Assembly: GCA_035501935.1 (NCBI GenBank)
Contig: DATJVC010000008.1
Location: 1-64,000, forward strand
Source of the DNA: Gammaproteobacteria bacterium
GTDB taxonomy: Bacteria; Pseudomonadota; Gammaproteobacteria; JAJPIJ01
DNA: 64,000 bases
Direction of reading: 5' to 3'
The position numbers and the translations under genes are program-made. Shown here piece by piece: positions 37,327 through 44,911 of this stretch. How positions within the stretch are numbered: position 1 is the stretch's first letter; every line of letters starts with the position of its first letter. The notes under the pieces were generated by a model. The model saw nothing but the letters and a program-made list of their open reading frames with translations, was not told the DNA's origin and did no database searches.

Positions 37327-38127
37327 GTGAATGAATCCGACGCGCCGCCCGGGGATCAGGAACAATCCCTCATTGCCCACCTGACCGAACTGCGCACGCG
37401 CATCATCCGGAGCGGCCTCGCGGTGATCGCGGTGTTCGTGGTGCTGTCGTTTTTCGCCAATTCCCTCTACACGTGGCTGGCGCAGCCGCTGATGAGACTA
37501 CTGCCGCCGAACACGACCATGATAGCGACCGAGGTCACCGCGCCGTTCTTCGCGCCCTTCAAGCTCGCCGCCGTCGTGTCGCTGTGCGTGGCCATGCCAT
37601 ACGTGCTGTATCAGGCGTGGGCGTTCGTGGCGCCGGGACTGTATCTGCACGAGCGCCGCCTGGCCCTGCCGCTCATCGTCTCCAGCACCACGCTGTTTTA
37701 TCTGGGCATGGCCTTCGCCTATTACGTCGTCTTCCCGGTGCTGTTCCGGTTCTTTACCCGCACCGCGCCGGCGGGCGTGGCGGTGATGACCGACATCAGC
37801 CGTTATCTGGATTTCGTTCTGTCGATGTTTGTCGCCTTCGGTGTGGTGTTCGAGATTCCGGTGGCGACCGTGCTTTTGCTGTCGACGGGCGTCGTCAGCC
37901 GCGCGCAACTCATCGCGCTGCGCCCTTATATCATTGTCGGTTGTTTCGTCGTCGGTGCCGTGCTGACGCCGCCGGACGTGCTGTCGCAGGTGATGCTGGC
38001 GGTGCCGATGTGGCTTTTGTTCGAGGCGGGCCTGTGGGCGGGCCGGTTCATCCGTTTCCCGGCTTCGACCGACGTATCCACGCGAACAACCGCATCTGAA
38101 ACCGGATCTCCGGTCAACCCGGAGTAA
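37327..38127 (+). CDS. tatC: Sec-independent translocase subunit TatC
   Basis: TatC is the polytopic receptor for twin-arginine signal peptides. The 266-residue protein has six predicted membrane helices and conserved blocks HLTELRTRIIRS (first cytoplasmic end), YQAWAFVAPGLYLHERR and FGVVFEIPV. It starts with GTG. Its stop abuts the convergent TauE/SafE gene with no intergenic base, so there is no terminator between them. Confidence 0.97.
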   Translation: MNESDAPPGDQEQSLIAHLTELRTRIIRSGLAVIAVFVVLSFFANSLYTWLAQPLMRLLPPNTTMIATEVTAPFFAPFKLAAVVSLCVAMPYVLYQAWAFVAPGLYLHERRLALPLIVSSTTLFYLGMAFAYYVVFPVLFRFFTRTAPAGVAVMTDISRYLDFVLSMFVAFGVVFEIPVATVLLLSTGVVSRAQLIALRPYIIVGCFVVGAVLTPPDVLSQVMLAVPMWLLFEAGLWAGRFIRFPASTDVSTRTTASETGSPVNPE

Positions 38128-39012
38128 TCAACGCGGACGATCCTCGCGGTACGCTGAATAGAGCATGGCGATGGCGGTGTAGAAGACAACAACCGCCACC
38201 AGCCAGCGCACGGTTTCGAGCGGCAGCGACTTGACCATGAAGGCGGCCAGCAGCACCGCCGGCACGCCGCCCAAGGTCAGGCCCAGCGCCGCCTTCAACT
38301 GATAGCGGCCGCTGTCGATGAAACGCACGGCGCCCACGGGCATTAAAAAGGCGCAGGAACCCATCATGATTGGAAACGCGGCGCTGGGGTTCATGCCCAG
38401 CAGCGCGACCGTAATCATGCATGGCGCATAGAGGCCGATCCCGAGCGTCATCAGCGCGCCCAGCACCAGATTGATCCCGACCGCCAGCCACAGGTGCACT
38501 CCCGATAGCGCCAGCGTATCGCCGCCCGCCGGCAATAGGTTGAGATTTTTCATGACGAACAACATCCCGGCGATGGCGAGCGCGATACCCATCCCCAGAC
38601 GTATCGGACGGCGCGGCCAGCGCGACACGACGCCGGCTCCGAACCAGGCGCCGATCACCGACGCCGCGATCATCGACGCGAGTGTCCGGGCGTCGACCTC
38701 GATGATGGCGATGTAAATGAACGCCTGTACAACGGATGGCAGGGTGTGGCCGACGTTGAGCGTGCCGGGAATGAGTTCATCGGGCACCAGCCGGAACAAT
38801 TTGAACAGCGCCGTAGTGGTGGCGAACGAGCCGATGCCCAGCGTGTCGAAGAAATCCGCCCCCAGACCAATGGCCGTCTGTTTCAGGCCGGTAATCCCGC
38901 GGCCCATCCGGTGATCGCCGGCGCGGATCAGGGTGGCCAGCCAGCGGCCACAGAAAATTACAGTGAACAGGGCAAGAATGATGAACAACCAGCTTTTAAG
39001 ATCAGGGCTCAT
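38128..39012 (-). CDS. TauE/SafE-family membrane permease
   Basis: This 294-residue protein has about eight membrane helices and belongs to the TauE/SafE (DUF81) family of putative anion exporters, some of which carry sulfite, sulfoacetate or related organosulfur anions. The repeated TLGIGSFATTTAL and GIGLYAPCMI segments near each half are typical of the internal duplication. The substrate is not predictable. Its start is 8 bp from the repeat at 39020. Confidence 0.85.
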   Translation of the reverse strand: MSPDLKSWLFIILALFTVIFCGRWLATLIRAGDHRMGRGITGLKQTAIGLGADFFDTLGIGSFATTTALFKLFRLVPDELIPGTLNVGHTLPSVVQAFIYIAIIEVDARTLASMIAASVIGAWFGAGVVSRWPRRPIRLGMGIALAIAGMLFVMKNLNLLPAGGDTLALSGVHLWLAVGINLVLGALMTLGIGLYAPCMITVALLGMNPSAAFPIMMGSCAFLMPVGAVRFIDSGRYQLKAALGLTLGGVPAVLLAAFMVKSLPLETVRWLVAVVVFYTAIAMLYSAYREDRPR

Positions 39013-39019
39013 CCTGGAT

Positions 39020-39075
39020 CCCCGCCCCGTCCGTTCGCCCTGAGCTTGTCGAAGGGTTTCTACGAATGGGCGGGG
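39020..39075. repeat. Hairpin element with CGTTCGCCCTGAG core
   Basis: CCCCGCCC (39020) and GGGCGGGG (to 39075) form the outer stem. Inside lies CGTTCGCCCTGAG followed by CTTGTCGAAGGG, a sequence seen repeatedly in proteobacterial genomes. It is related to the core arms of the element at 859. It lies immediately upstream of the TauE/SafE gene. Confidence 0.6.
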
Positions 39076-39134
39076 CGCCTAGGACAGGTTCCGCAAGAAA
39101 TCTTGAAAGATTCCTCATCGTTTGCCTCATCCTG

Positions 39135-39335
39135 TCAGCGGCGCAAAAGCCAGAGTAAAAGCGAAATGACAGCGCTGATCAAAAGACACGTTACGATCGG
39201 AAAATAAAACCGGAAGCCTTCGCGCTCGATCACAATGTCCCCCGGCAACCTGCCCAATCCCAGTTTCGCGATCCACGGCCAGGCTGCTCCCAACAACAAC
39301 AAACACACTCCCAGCGCCAGTAGTAATTTTTGCAT
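39135..39335 (-). CDS. DUF2905-family small membrane protein
   Basis: The 66-residue product has two hydrophobic helices (about 3-22 and 46-64). They flank the family signature GLGRLPGDIVIEREGFRFYFP. Function is unknown. It begins 2 bp after the rpiA stop and is probably co-transcribed with it. Confidence 0.85.
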   Translation of the reverse strand: MQKLLLALGVCLLLLGAAWPWIAKLGLGRLPGDIVIEREGFRFYFPIVTCLLISAVISLLLWLLRR

Positions 39336-39337
39336 CT

Positions 39338-39991
39338 TTACAATGTCCGGACGCCAGCATCAGTGCCCACCAGCAGCACGTCCGCCGGGCGGCGGGCGAA
39401 GAGGCCATTGCAGACCACGCCGGTGATTTGATTGATCTCGGATTCCAGCTTCACCGGATCGAGGATTTGCAGGTTGCGCACGTCGAGGATGACGTTGCCG
39501 TTGTCGGTGGTGAATCCCTGTCGCAATTCGGGCTGGCCGCCCAGTTTGACCAGTTGCCGGGCGACGTAACTGCGGGCCATGGGAATCACCTCGACCGGCA
39601 GCGGAAAGCGGCCCAGTACATCGACCAGCTTGGAATCATCGACGACGCAGACGAACTTGCGGCTGGCCGCCGCCACGATCTTCTCGCGCGTGAGCGCGCC
39701 GCCGCCGCCCTTGATAAGCTGCCGGTGGCGGGTGGCCTCATCGGCGCCATCGACGTAAACGCTTAGATCGAACTGCGCGGTCAGATCCACCACAGGGATG
39801 TTGTTTTTTTTGAGCAGCGCCGCGGTGGCACTGGAGCTTGCTACCGCGCCGTTGATGCGATGCTTGATGCGCGCGAGCTGAGCGATGAAATAATTGGCCG
39901 TGCTGCCGGTGCCCACGCCGATGACCGCGTCATCCTCGATGTAGGCCAGCGCCGCCTCGGCGACCTTTTGCTTTTTCTCGTCCTGGGTCAT
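39338..39991 (-). CDS. rpiA: Ribose-5-phosphate isomerase A
   Basis: RpiA interconverts ribose-5- and ribulose-5-phosphate in the pentose phosphate and Calvin pathways. The 217-residue protein has the phosphate-binding [11 protein letters not shown], the VDGADEA motif with the catalytic acid, and [12 protein letters not shown]. The ATG at 39991 is preferred over 39997 because GGGAAAG is then correctly spaced. Confidence 0.97.
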   Translation of the reverse strand: MTQDEKKQKVAEAALAYIEDDAVIGVGTGSTANYFIAQLARIKHRINGAVASSSATAALLKKNNIPVVDLTAQFDLSVYVDGADEATRHRQLIKGGGGALTREKIVAAASRKFVCVVDDSKLVDVLGRFPLPVEVIPMARSYVARQLVKLGGQPELRQGFTTDNGNVILDVRNLQILDPVKLESEINQITGVVCNGLFARRPADVLLVGTDAGVRTL

Positions 39992-40038
39992 TGCCATCTT
40001 TCCCGGTTTTCGTTACTCAATGTTATTCTAGCAGGGTA

Positions 40039-40167
40039 ATGCAAAACGTTATGAGGAGGACCGGATGCTAGGCGCTGTGAGCGAGAAAGCGAGACAGTAC
40101 GTAAGCAGTACGGCGAGCTTTCGAGCGAACAGCAACAACGCAGATGGCCTCCGCAATAGTTTTGCAT
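40039..40167. repeat. Palindromic MITE-like element (family P, copy 2, inverted)
   Basis: The ends ATGCAAAAC (40039) and GTTTTGCAT (to 40167) are inverted repeats. The reverse complement matches the element at 36833 along its length, for example TATTGCGGAGGCC, CTGCGTTGTTGCTG and GCGCCTAGCA. The last two bases are the AT of the ilvA ATG, so its insertion or evolution directly bounds that gene. Confidence 0.85.
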
Positions 40168-41698
40168 GAGCCTGCTGACCATGATGAATCCCGACTATCC
40201 AAAAATGATCAAGGGAGCGCGCGTCTACGACGTGGCGCGCGAAACGCCGCTCGATCGCCTGCCGGAGATATCGCGCCGCTTGGAGAATGAGATCTGGCTC
40301 AAGCGCGAAGACCTGCAACCGGTGTTTTCCTACAAATTGCGCGGCGCCTACAATCTGATGGCTTCTTTGCCGGCGGACCAGCGCGCCCGCGGCGTAATCA
40401 CGGCTTCTGCCGGCAATCACGCCCAGGGCGTGGCGCTGGCGGCGCAAAAAATGGGCGTACCGGCGCTGATCGTGATGCCCAAGACCACGCCGGAGATCAA
40501 GGTCGCCGCCGTGCGCCGTCTGGGCGCGGACATCCTGTTGCACGGCAACACCTACGATGAGGCAAGCGAACACGCCCACAAACTCGCGCAAGAGCGCGCG
40601 CTGAGCTACATTCCGCCCTACGATCACCCGCTGGTCATCGCCGGCCAGGGCACGGTGGCCATGGAGATCCTGCGCCAGCATCCTCAACCCATCGATGCCG
40701 TATTCGTGCCGGTCGGCGGCGGCGGACTTATCGCCGGCGTCGCGGCGTACGTCAAATCGGTGTCGCCGCAGACGCGCGTCATCGGCGTGGAATCGGATGA
40801 GGCACCGACGCTGCACGCCGCCATGCGCGCGGGCAAACGCGTGGTGCTGGAGCACATCGGCATCTTCGTGGACGGCGCCGCGGTGCGCCAGATCGGCGAG
40901 GAAACCTTTCGCGTGGCGCGCGAGCTGGTGGACGAGGTCCTGCTGGTGAGCAACGATGAGGTCTGCGCCGCGATCAAGGACATCTTCGAGGACACTCGCT
41001 CCATCGCCGAGCCCGCCGGTGCGCTGGCACTGGCCGGTTTGAAGCAATACGTGGCCGCGTCAGGAGCGCGCGGGCGCGAACTGGTCGCCATTTTCAGCGG
41101 CGCCAACGTCAATTTCGACCGCCTGCGCCACATCGCCGAACTGGCCGAATTGGGCGAACAGCGCGAGGCGCTCCTGGGCGTGACCATCCCGGAGCGCGCC
41201 GGCAGTTTCCGCAGGTTCTGCGAGGCGCTGGGGGCGCGCGCCATCACTGAATTCAATTACCGCTACTCCGATCCCAAGGTGGCGCACGTGTTCGTCGGCG
41301 TGCGCATCCGGCACGGCGTCGAGGAAAAGGATCAATTGATTGAAACCCTGCGCGGCGAGGGTTATGAGGTGGCCGATTTTTCCGCCGACGAGATGGCGAA
41401 GATGCACGTGCGTTACATGGTCGGCGGGCACGGCCGGCAGGTGGAGAATGAGCGCCTGTATCGCTTTGAATTTCCCGAGCGCACCGGCGCGCTGTTGCAT
41501 TTTCTGACCGAGATGGGCAGCCGCTGGAACATCAGCCTGTTTCATTACCGCAATCATGGCGCCGCCTATGGACGGGTGCTGATGGGCATGCAGGTACCGC
41601 CCAAGGAACAGAACGAATTCGAAGCTTTCCTTAAAGGTCTCGGCATGAATCATGCCGAGGAAACCCGCAATCCGGCCTATCAAATGTTCCTGCGCTGA
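40166..41698 (+). CDS. ilvA: Threonine ammonia-lyase, biosynthetic
   Basis: IlvA deaminates threonine to 2-oxobutanoate for isoleucine synthesis. The 510-residue protein has a PLP-fold catalytic domain (1-~325) with PLP Lys in VFSYKLRGAYN, SAGNHAQG, and the phosphate loop GGGGL. Two C-terminal ACT-like domains (about 335-510) mediate allosteric control by isoleucine and valine. The ATG at 40166 overlaps the palindromic element; ATGs at 40181 and 40184 are alternatives. Confidence 0.96.
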   Translation: MSLLTMMNPDYPKMIKGARVYDVARETPLDRLPEISRRLENEIWLKREDLQPVFSYKLRGAYNLMASLPADQRARGVITASAGNHAQGVALAAQKMGVPALIVMPKTTPEIKVAAVRRLGADILLHGNTYDEASEHAHKLAQERALSYIPPYDHPLVIAGQGTVAMEILRQHPQPIDAVFVPVGGGGLIAGVAAYVKSVSPQTRVIGVESDEAPTLHAAMRAGKRVVLEHIGIFVDGAAVRQIGEETFRVARELVDEVLLVSNDEVCAAIKDIFEDTRSIAEPAGALALAGLKQYVAASGARGRELVAIFSGANVNFDRLRHIAELAELGEQREALLGVTIPERAGSFRRFCEALGARAITEFNYRYSDPKVAHVFVGVRIRHGVEEKDQLIETLRGEGYEVADFSADEMAKMHVRYMVGGHGRQVENERLYRFEFPERTGALLHFLTEMGSRWNISLFHYRNHGAAYGRVLMGMQVPPKEQNEFEAFLKGLGMNHAEETRNPAYQMFLR

Positions 41699-41699
41699 C

Positions 41700-42341
41700 A
41701 TGAACGAAGCCGCCCTGCGGCGAGCGGTCATCATCACCGCCCGCGCCATCAACGACTCCGGCCTGAACCCCGGCAAGGCCGGCAACGTCAGCGCCCGACT
41801 GCGCGGCGGCTTTTTAATCACGCCGACCGGCGTGACTTACGACCTGCTGCGGCCGGCGATGATTGTGCGGATGCTAAGTAACGGCACCGCGCCCGGCGGG
41901 CAGCTCAAGCCCTCCAGCGAATGGCGTTTTCATCGCGATGTCTACCGCGCCCGCCCGGAGGTTGGAGCCATCGTGCACGTCCATTCACCTTATGCCACCG
42001 CGCTGGCCTGCCAGCGCCGCGGCATCCCGGCGTTTCACTACATGGTGGCGGTGGCAGGGGGTGATTCCATCCGCTGCGCGCCGTACGCCACCTTCGGCAC
42101 TCAGGCGCTGTCCAATCATGCCGTGCGCGCCTTGCGTGGTCGACGCGCCTGTCTGCTGGCCAATCATGGACTGATCGCCCTGGGGGACGGCCTGCCGTCC
42201 GCCTTGGCGCTGGCGGTGGAAGTGGAATTTCTTGCCCGCCAGTACTGTCTCAGTCTACAAGTGGGTGATCCCGTGATGCTCGGCAAACGGGAGATGCGCG
42301 TGGTGTTGGAGAAGTTCAAGACCTACGGCAGTCAAGACTGA
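41700..42341 (+). CDS. Class II aldolase/adducin-family protein
   Basis: This 213-residue protein resembles L-fuculose-phosphate aldolase. It contains NPGKAGNVSAR and ITPTGV (phosphate site), the zinc ligands in VHVHSPYATAL and ANHGLIALG, and the catalytic acid in SSEWRFHRDVY. Members cleave phosphorylated sugars (fuculose, ribulose or methylthioribulose phosphates) or act on other substrates; specificity cannot be told. The start lies 1 bp after the ilvA stop, implying a shared transcript. Confidence 0.85.
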   Translation: MNEAALRRAVIITARAINDSGLNPGKAGNVSARLRGGFLITPTGVTYDLLRPAMIVRMLSNGTAPGGQLKPSSEWRFHRDVYRARPEVGAIVHVHSPYATALACQRRGIPAFHYMVAVAGGDSIRCAPYATFGTQALSNHAVRALRGRRACLLANHGLIALGDGLPSALALAVEVEFLARQYCLSLQVGDPVMLGKREMRVVLEKFKTYGSQD

Positions 42342-42352
42342 CTGAGGTGGCC

Positions 42353-42934
42353 ATGATGCGCAAACCAGCGGCTGGATGGCTTTTGTTTTTAATGGCGATG
42401 TGCGGTCTGGCGGCCTGCGCGTTGAGTCCGCAGACGGTGGACATCGCGCCATCGATCTCCGTCAATCCCGAAACCATTGGACATGAGCGCCGCGTGGCTC
42501 TCTCCGTCATCGATGCGCGCGTGCGTCCGGTACTCGGGACGCGCGGCGGCGTTTATGGGGATACCGCCACTCTTTCCCCGAGCGGTGATATCACCGCGGG
42601 GGTCAGAAAAGCAGTGGCGGAAGCGCTGGTGACCAAAGGTTTCAAGATTGCAGATGCGCCACCCGCGGATCTGAGTATGCGGATTGAGGTGAACGATGTG
42701 GGTTATGCCGGCAAGGGCGCGCCCGTGGTGCGCAAGGTGGGAACAGCCGCGAAGGTGAGCGTGATCGCAAGCCGCGAAGGCAGGGAATATACGAGCCATG
42801 CCGCTGTCACCCAGTCCAAGGAAGTGCTGGAGGCGCCGGATGTGGCCGAAAACCAGACCCTCATCAACACCACCCTTTCCAAGGCACTGGAAAAACTGCT
42901 CAATGATCCGGGTTTGATGGATTTTCTGCGTTGA
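42353..42934 (+). CDS. YajG-like lipoprotein
   Basis: The 193-residue product has a lipoprotein signal (GWLLFLMAMCGLAAC) with lipobox LAAC near Cys22. The body resembles the YajG/DUF4136-like group of small outer-membrane lipoproteins, with an alternating GDITAGVRKAVAEALVTKGF pattern and a C-terminal NTTLSKALEKLLNDPGLMDFL. GAGGTGG supports the start at 42353; 42356 is equally possible. Function is unknown. Confidence 0.75.
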   Translation: MMRKPAAGWLLFLMAMCGLAACALSPQTVDIAPSISVNPETIGHERRVALSVIDARVRPVLGTRGGVYGDTATLSPSGDITAGVRKAVAEALVTKGFKIADAPPADLSMRIEVNDVGYAGKGAPVVRKVGTAAKVSVIASREGREYTSHAAVTQSKEVLEAPDVAENQTLINTTLSKALEKLLNDPGLMDFLR

Positions 42935-43028
42935 TGGGCATGCCCCATAGCCGCATGCTTGGGCCTGTTCTACGGAACCTTTCAAAATGAATCAGGACAG
43001 AATGACTGCCAAGAGGCGGGAGATGGGC

Positions 43029-43358
43029 ATGCGCTGGATATTCTTATGTATGGGTTTGCTTGCAGGCGCCGGCGGTCTGGCCGCCGACAATCAGGTGCCG
43101 TGGACGGAAGCGGTGAAGGCGGCGGATACTGATGGCGACCACCAGATCAGCATGAGCGAAGTCAGTGGATTTTCCCGGCAAAAGGAGTTCAAGGGGTTCC
43201 AGGCATTCATGGCCGATCATTTTGTTGATTTCGACACCGATGGCGATGGCAAGGTCAGCGAACAGGAACTGAAGCTCGGCATAGCGAGGCTTGGGATCAG
43301 CGAACCGCAATTATCGCAGGGCTTCCGGGAGGGTTTCGCCTTTATGCCCAAGGATTAA
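43029..43358 (+). CDS. Secreted EF-hand protein
   Basis: The product is 109 residues from the ATG at 43029, chosen for the upstream GGCGGGAG; in-frame ATGs at 42987 and 43023 are alternatives. A signal peptide (MRWIFLCMGLLAGAGGLAA) is followed by two EF-hand loops, D33TDGDHQISMSE44 and D69TDGDGKVSEQE80, each with canonical calcium ligands. It is a paralogue of the protein at 43757; both share DHF..D.D..DG.V...EL and end near FMP. Likely a periplasmic calcium-binding protein; partner unknown. Confidence 0.85.
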   Translation: MRWIFLCMGLLAGAGGLAADNQVPWTEAVKAADTDGDHQISMSEVSGFSRQKEFKGFQAFMADHFVDFDTDGDGKVSEQELKLGIARLGISEPQLSQGFREGFAFMPKD

Positions 43359-43524
43359 AGGGCCTCGCTGCAGAATAGTTACGCCCGCTTTTGTGCCGAT
43401 TGTCCGTAGTCAGTTCTATATTCAAATACCGCCGCAGAATTTGGTGGCGCCACGAAGGTCGGTGGCCCCACTCGTGACGAACAGTACCGTCAGACGCCCT
43501 CAATAATTTGTTAACCCGATGATC

Positions 43525-43554
43525 TTGATACATTTTGGTGTAAACGAATACAAT
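43525..43554 (+). promoter_or_regulatory. Candidate sigma-70 promoter with long leader
   Basis: TTGATA (43525-43530) and TACAAT (43549-43554) are spaced 18 bp, close to consensus. They lie in the 398-bp stretch between the two EF-hand genes. Transcription from here would give a leader of nearly 200 nt before 43757. No known riboswitch was recognised in it. Confidence 0.45.
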
Positions 43555-43756
43555 TGGCATGGGGTTTGTAATAGGGCTGTTAACGGTGGAAGTAACTGCT
43601 AAAATGACGAAGTTGTGAAACCCCTGTAAGTTTTACGGCATCGAATTTGGCAGACCGGAAGATGCTTTGGATGGAGAATGACGACGGTAACAAGGGTGGG
43701 CCAGTACCGGCGCATTCAGTCACAACCACGGCCCTCGATAGTTTAGGAGAATGAAA

Positions 43757-44131
43757 ATGAAGAAGACTTTGCTTGCAGTCAGCTTGGCCGTGGCGATGTG
43801 TGCAATGGGCACGGCGTCGGCCGCGGGTGGTTTCATGCCGTGGTCGAACATGATGAAGGACATTTGGAAGGCCTATGACAAAAATGGCGACGGCAAACTC
43901 AGCATGGAGGAGATGGAGGAGATGGATCATGTGCTGGGCCAGGACGTTCCGGGCTTCGCCCCATGGTTCAAGGATCACTTTTCCGACCTCGATGCCAACC
44001 ACGATGGCGTGGTCGACAAGAAAGAACTTCACAATATGATGGTGAAGATGAGCTGGACGGACAAGGACATGGTCAACGGCTGGTACAAAAACACCGGCTT
44101 TATGCCGCTCAATCCCGCCAACAAGCAATAA
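43757..44131 (+). CDS. Secreted EF-hand protein
   Basis: The product is 124 residues; the ATG at 43757 has AGGAG at correct spacing, whereas 43751 is too close to it. A clear signal peptide (MKKTLLAVSLAVAMCAMGTASA) precedes two EF-hand loops, D41KNGDGKLSMEE52 and D79ANHDGVVDKKE90. Position 2 of each loop is Lys or Ala, not the Pro of lanmodulin, so calcium is the expected ligand. It is a paralogue of the gene at 43029, followed by a strong terminator. Confidence 0.9.
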   Translation: MKKTLLAVSLAVAMCAMGTASAAGGFMPWSNMMKDIWKAYDKNGDGKLSMEEMEEMDHVLGQDVPGFAPWFKDHFSDLDANHDGVVDKKELHNMMVKMSWTDKDMVNGWYKNTGFMPLNPANKQ

Positions 44132-44165
44132 TTTGACAGTAGCGGAAGCCGTTTCCCCGCTTGGT

Positions 44166-44195
44166 AAAAAGCCCATCCCTACGGATGGGCTTTTT
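44166..44195. terminator. Rho-independent terminator, probably bidirectional
   Basis: AAAAAGCCCATCC and GGATGGGCTTTTT pair around the loop CTAC, followed on the plus strand by TTTTTGCTTTTT. The A-rich left side gives a T tract on the minus strand, so it probably ends both the EF-hand gene and the convergent Fae-like gene. Confidence 0.92.
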
Positions 44196-44213
44196 GCTTT
44201 TTAAGGCGCGGGA

Positions 44214-44762
44214 TCAATACCAGGCGCCGCTGGCGGCATCAAACATGTCGTGCCTTATCTTTTTGCGCGTTTTGATCAAATCCTGAATCGTCGGCTCACC
44301 CTTCATGGCCCGCCGCACGGCGAGTTTCATGGCCTCGTAGTTGTTGCGATAGAGTTCATCCTTGTCCATGTTCTTGTCTTTGGGCGCCCGCGGATCGATC
44401 CACACCAGGCACAAAATGCAAAGATCATTCACCTGCTTCTTCGGCAACACCCCCCCGGCGACGCAATCGACCACGGCGTCGGCGATGGCCGACTGTACAA
44501 CGCCGCCAAACAGGTTGACGTAGGCCTCATCCTGAATGGTCACCTTGGTGGCCATCATGGTGGCGGGGCGGACCTGATGGTTGCAGGCCCGCACGGCGAA
44601 CATGCAGGTGTGCCCCTTGCTTTGTGCCATCATGTTGGCGAAGGCATGACCGACCGGTCCGCTGACATCACCGATCAGCACCTCCGGCATGGCATCCGTA
44701 TATTGACCTTCCGAGGCGAACACGGTCGCCTCGCCGCTTTTGAAGATGATCTTTTTGGGCAT
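44214..44762 (-). CDS. Formaldehyde-activating enzyme-like protein lacking the catalytic His
   Basis: The 182-residue product aligns with Fae, which condenses formaldehyde with tetrahydromethanopterin. Matching blocks are LIGDVSGPVGHAFANMMAQSKG, shown in part, RPATMMATKVTI, NLFGGVVQSAIADAVVD and NNYEAMKLAVRRAM. In true Fae the N-terminal block reads NEVAHID with catalytic His17. Here the aligned block is YTDAMPE, with Met25 in the His position and a three-residue insertion, and no His occurs before residue 39. It is therefore a Fae paralogue whose activity is doubtful. It is convergent with the EF-hand gene and preceded by a GGAGAG SD. Confidence 0.85.
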   Translation of the reverse strand: MPKKIIFKSGEATVFASEGQYTDAMPEVLIGDVSGPVGHAFANMMAQSKGHTCMFAVRACNHQVRPATMMATKVTIQDEAYVNLFGGVVQSAIADAVVDCVAGGVLPKKQVNDLCILCLVWIDPRAPKDKNMDKDELYRNNYEAMKLAVRRAMKGEPTIQDLIKTRKKIRHDMFDAASGAWY

Positions 44763-44911
44763 GGTTCTCTCCGGAATGAGGGATGACAGGTAATTTTGGA
44801 GCGCACATTATACCGGGTGACCCCGCCGCCGGTTTCCTGTCGCGCTGGCTTTCGCGCCCCGCATCCGTATAATGGCGGGCCTTTTGCTGATGCCTGTTCC
44901 GGGTTTACCTC

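Noticed and set aside
36833-40167. Composite transposon bounded by inverted elements
   Set aside because: The enclosed genes are ordinary housekeeping genes in syntenic order (tatB, tatC, rpiA) and no transposase or target duplication is seen.
43757-44131. Lanmodulin (lanthanide-binding EF-hand protein)
   Set aside because: There are only two EF-hands, and position 2 of each loop is Lys or Ala rather than the Pro diagnostic of lanmodulin.
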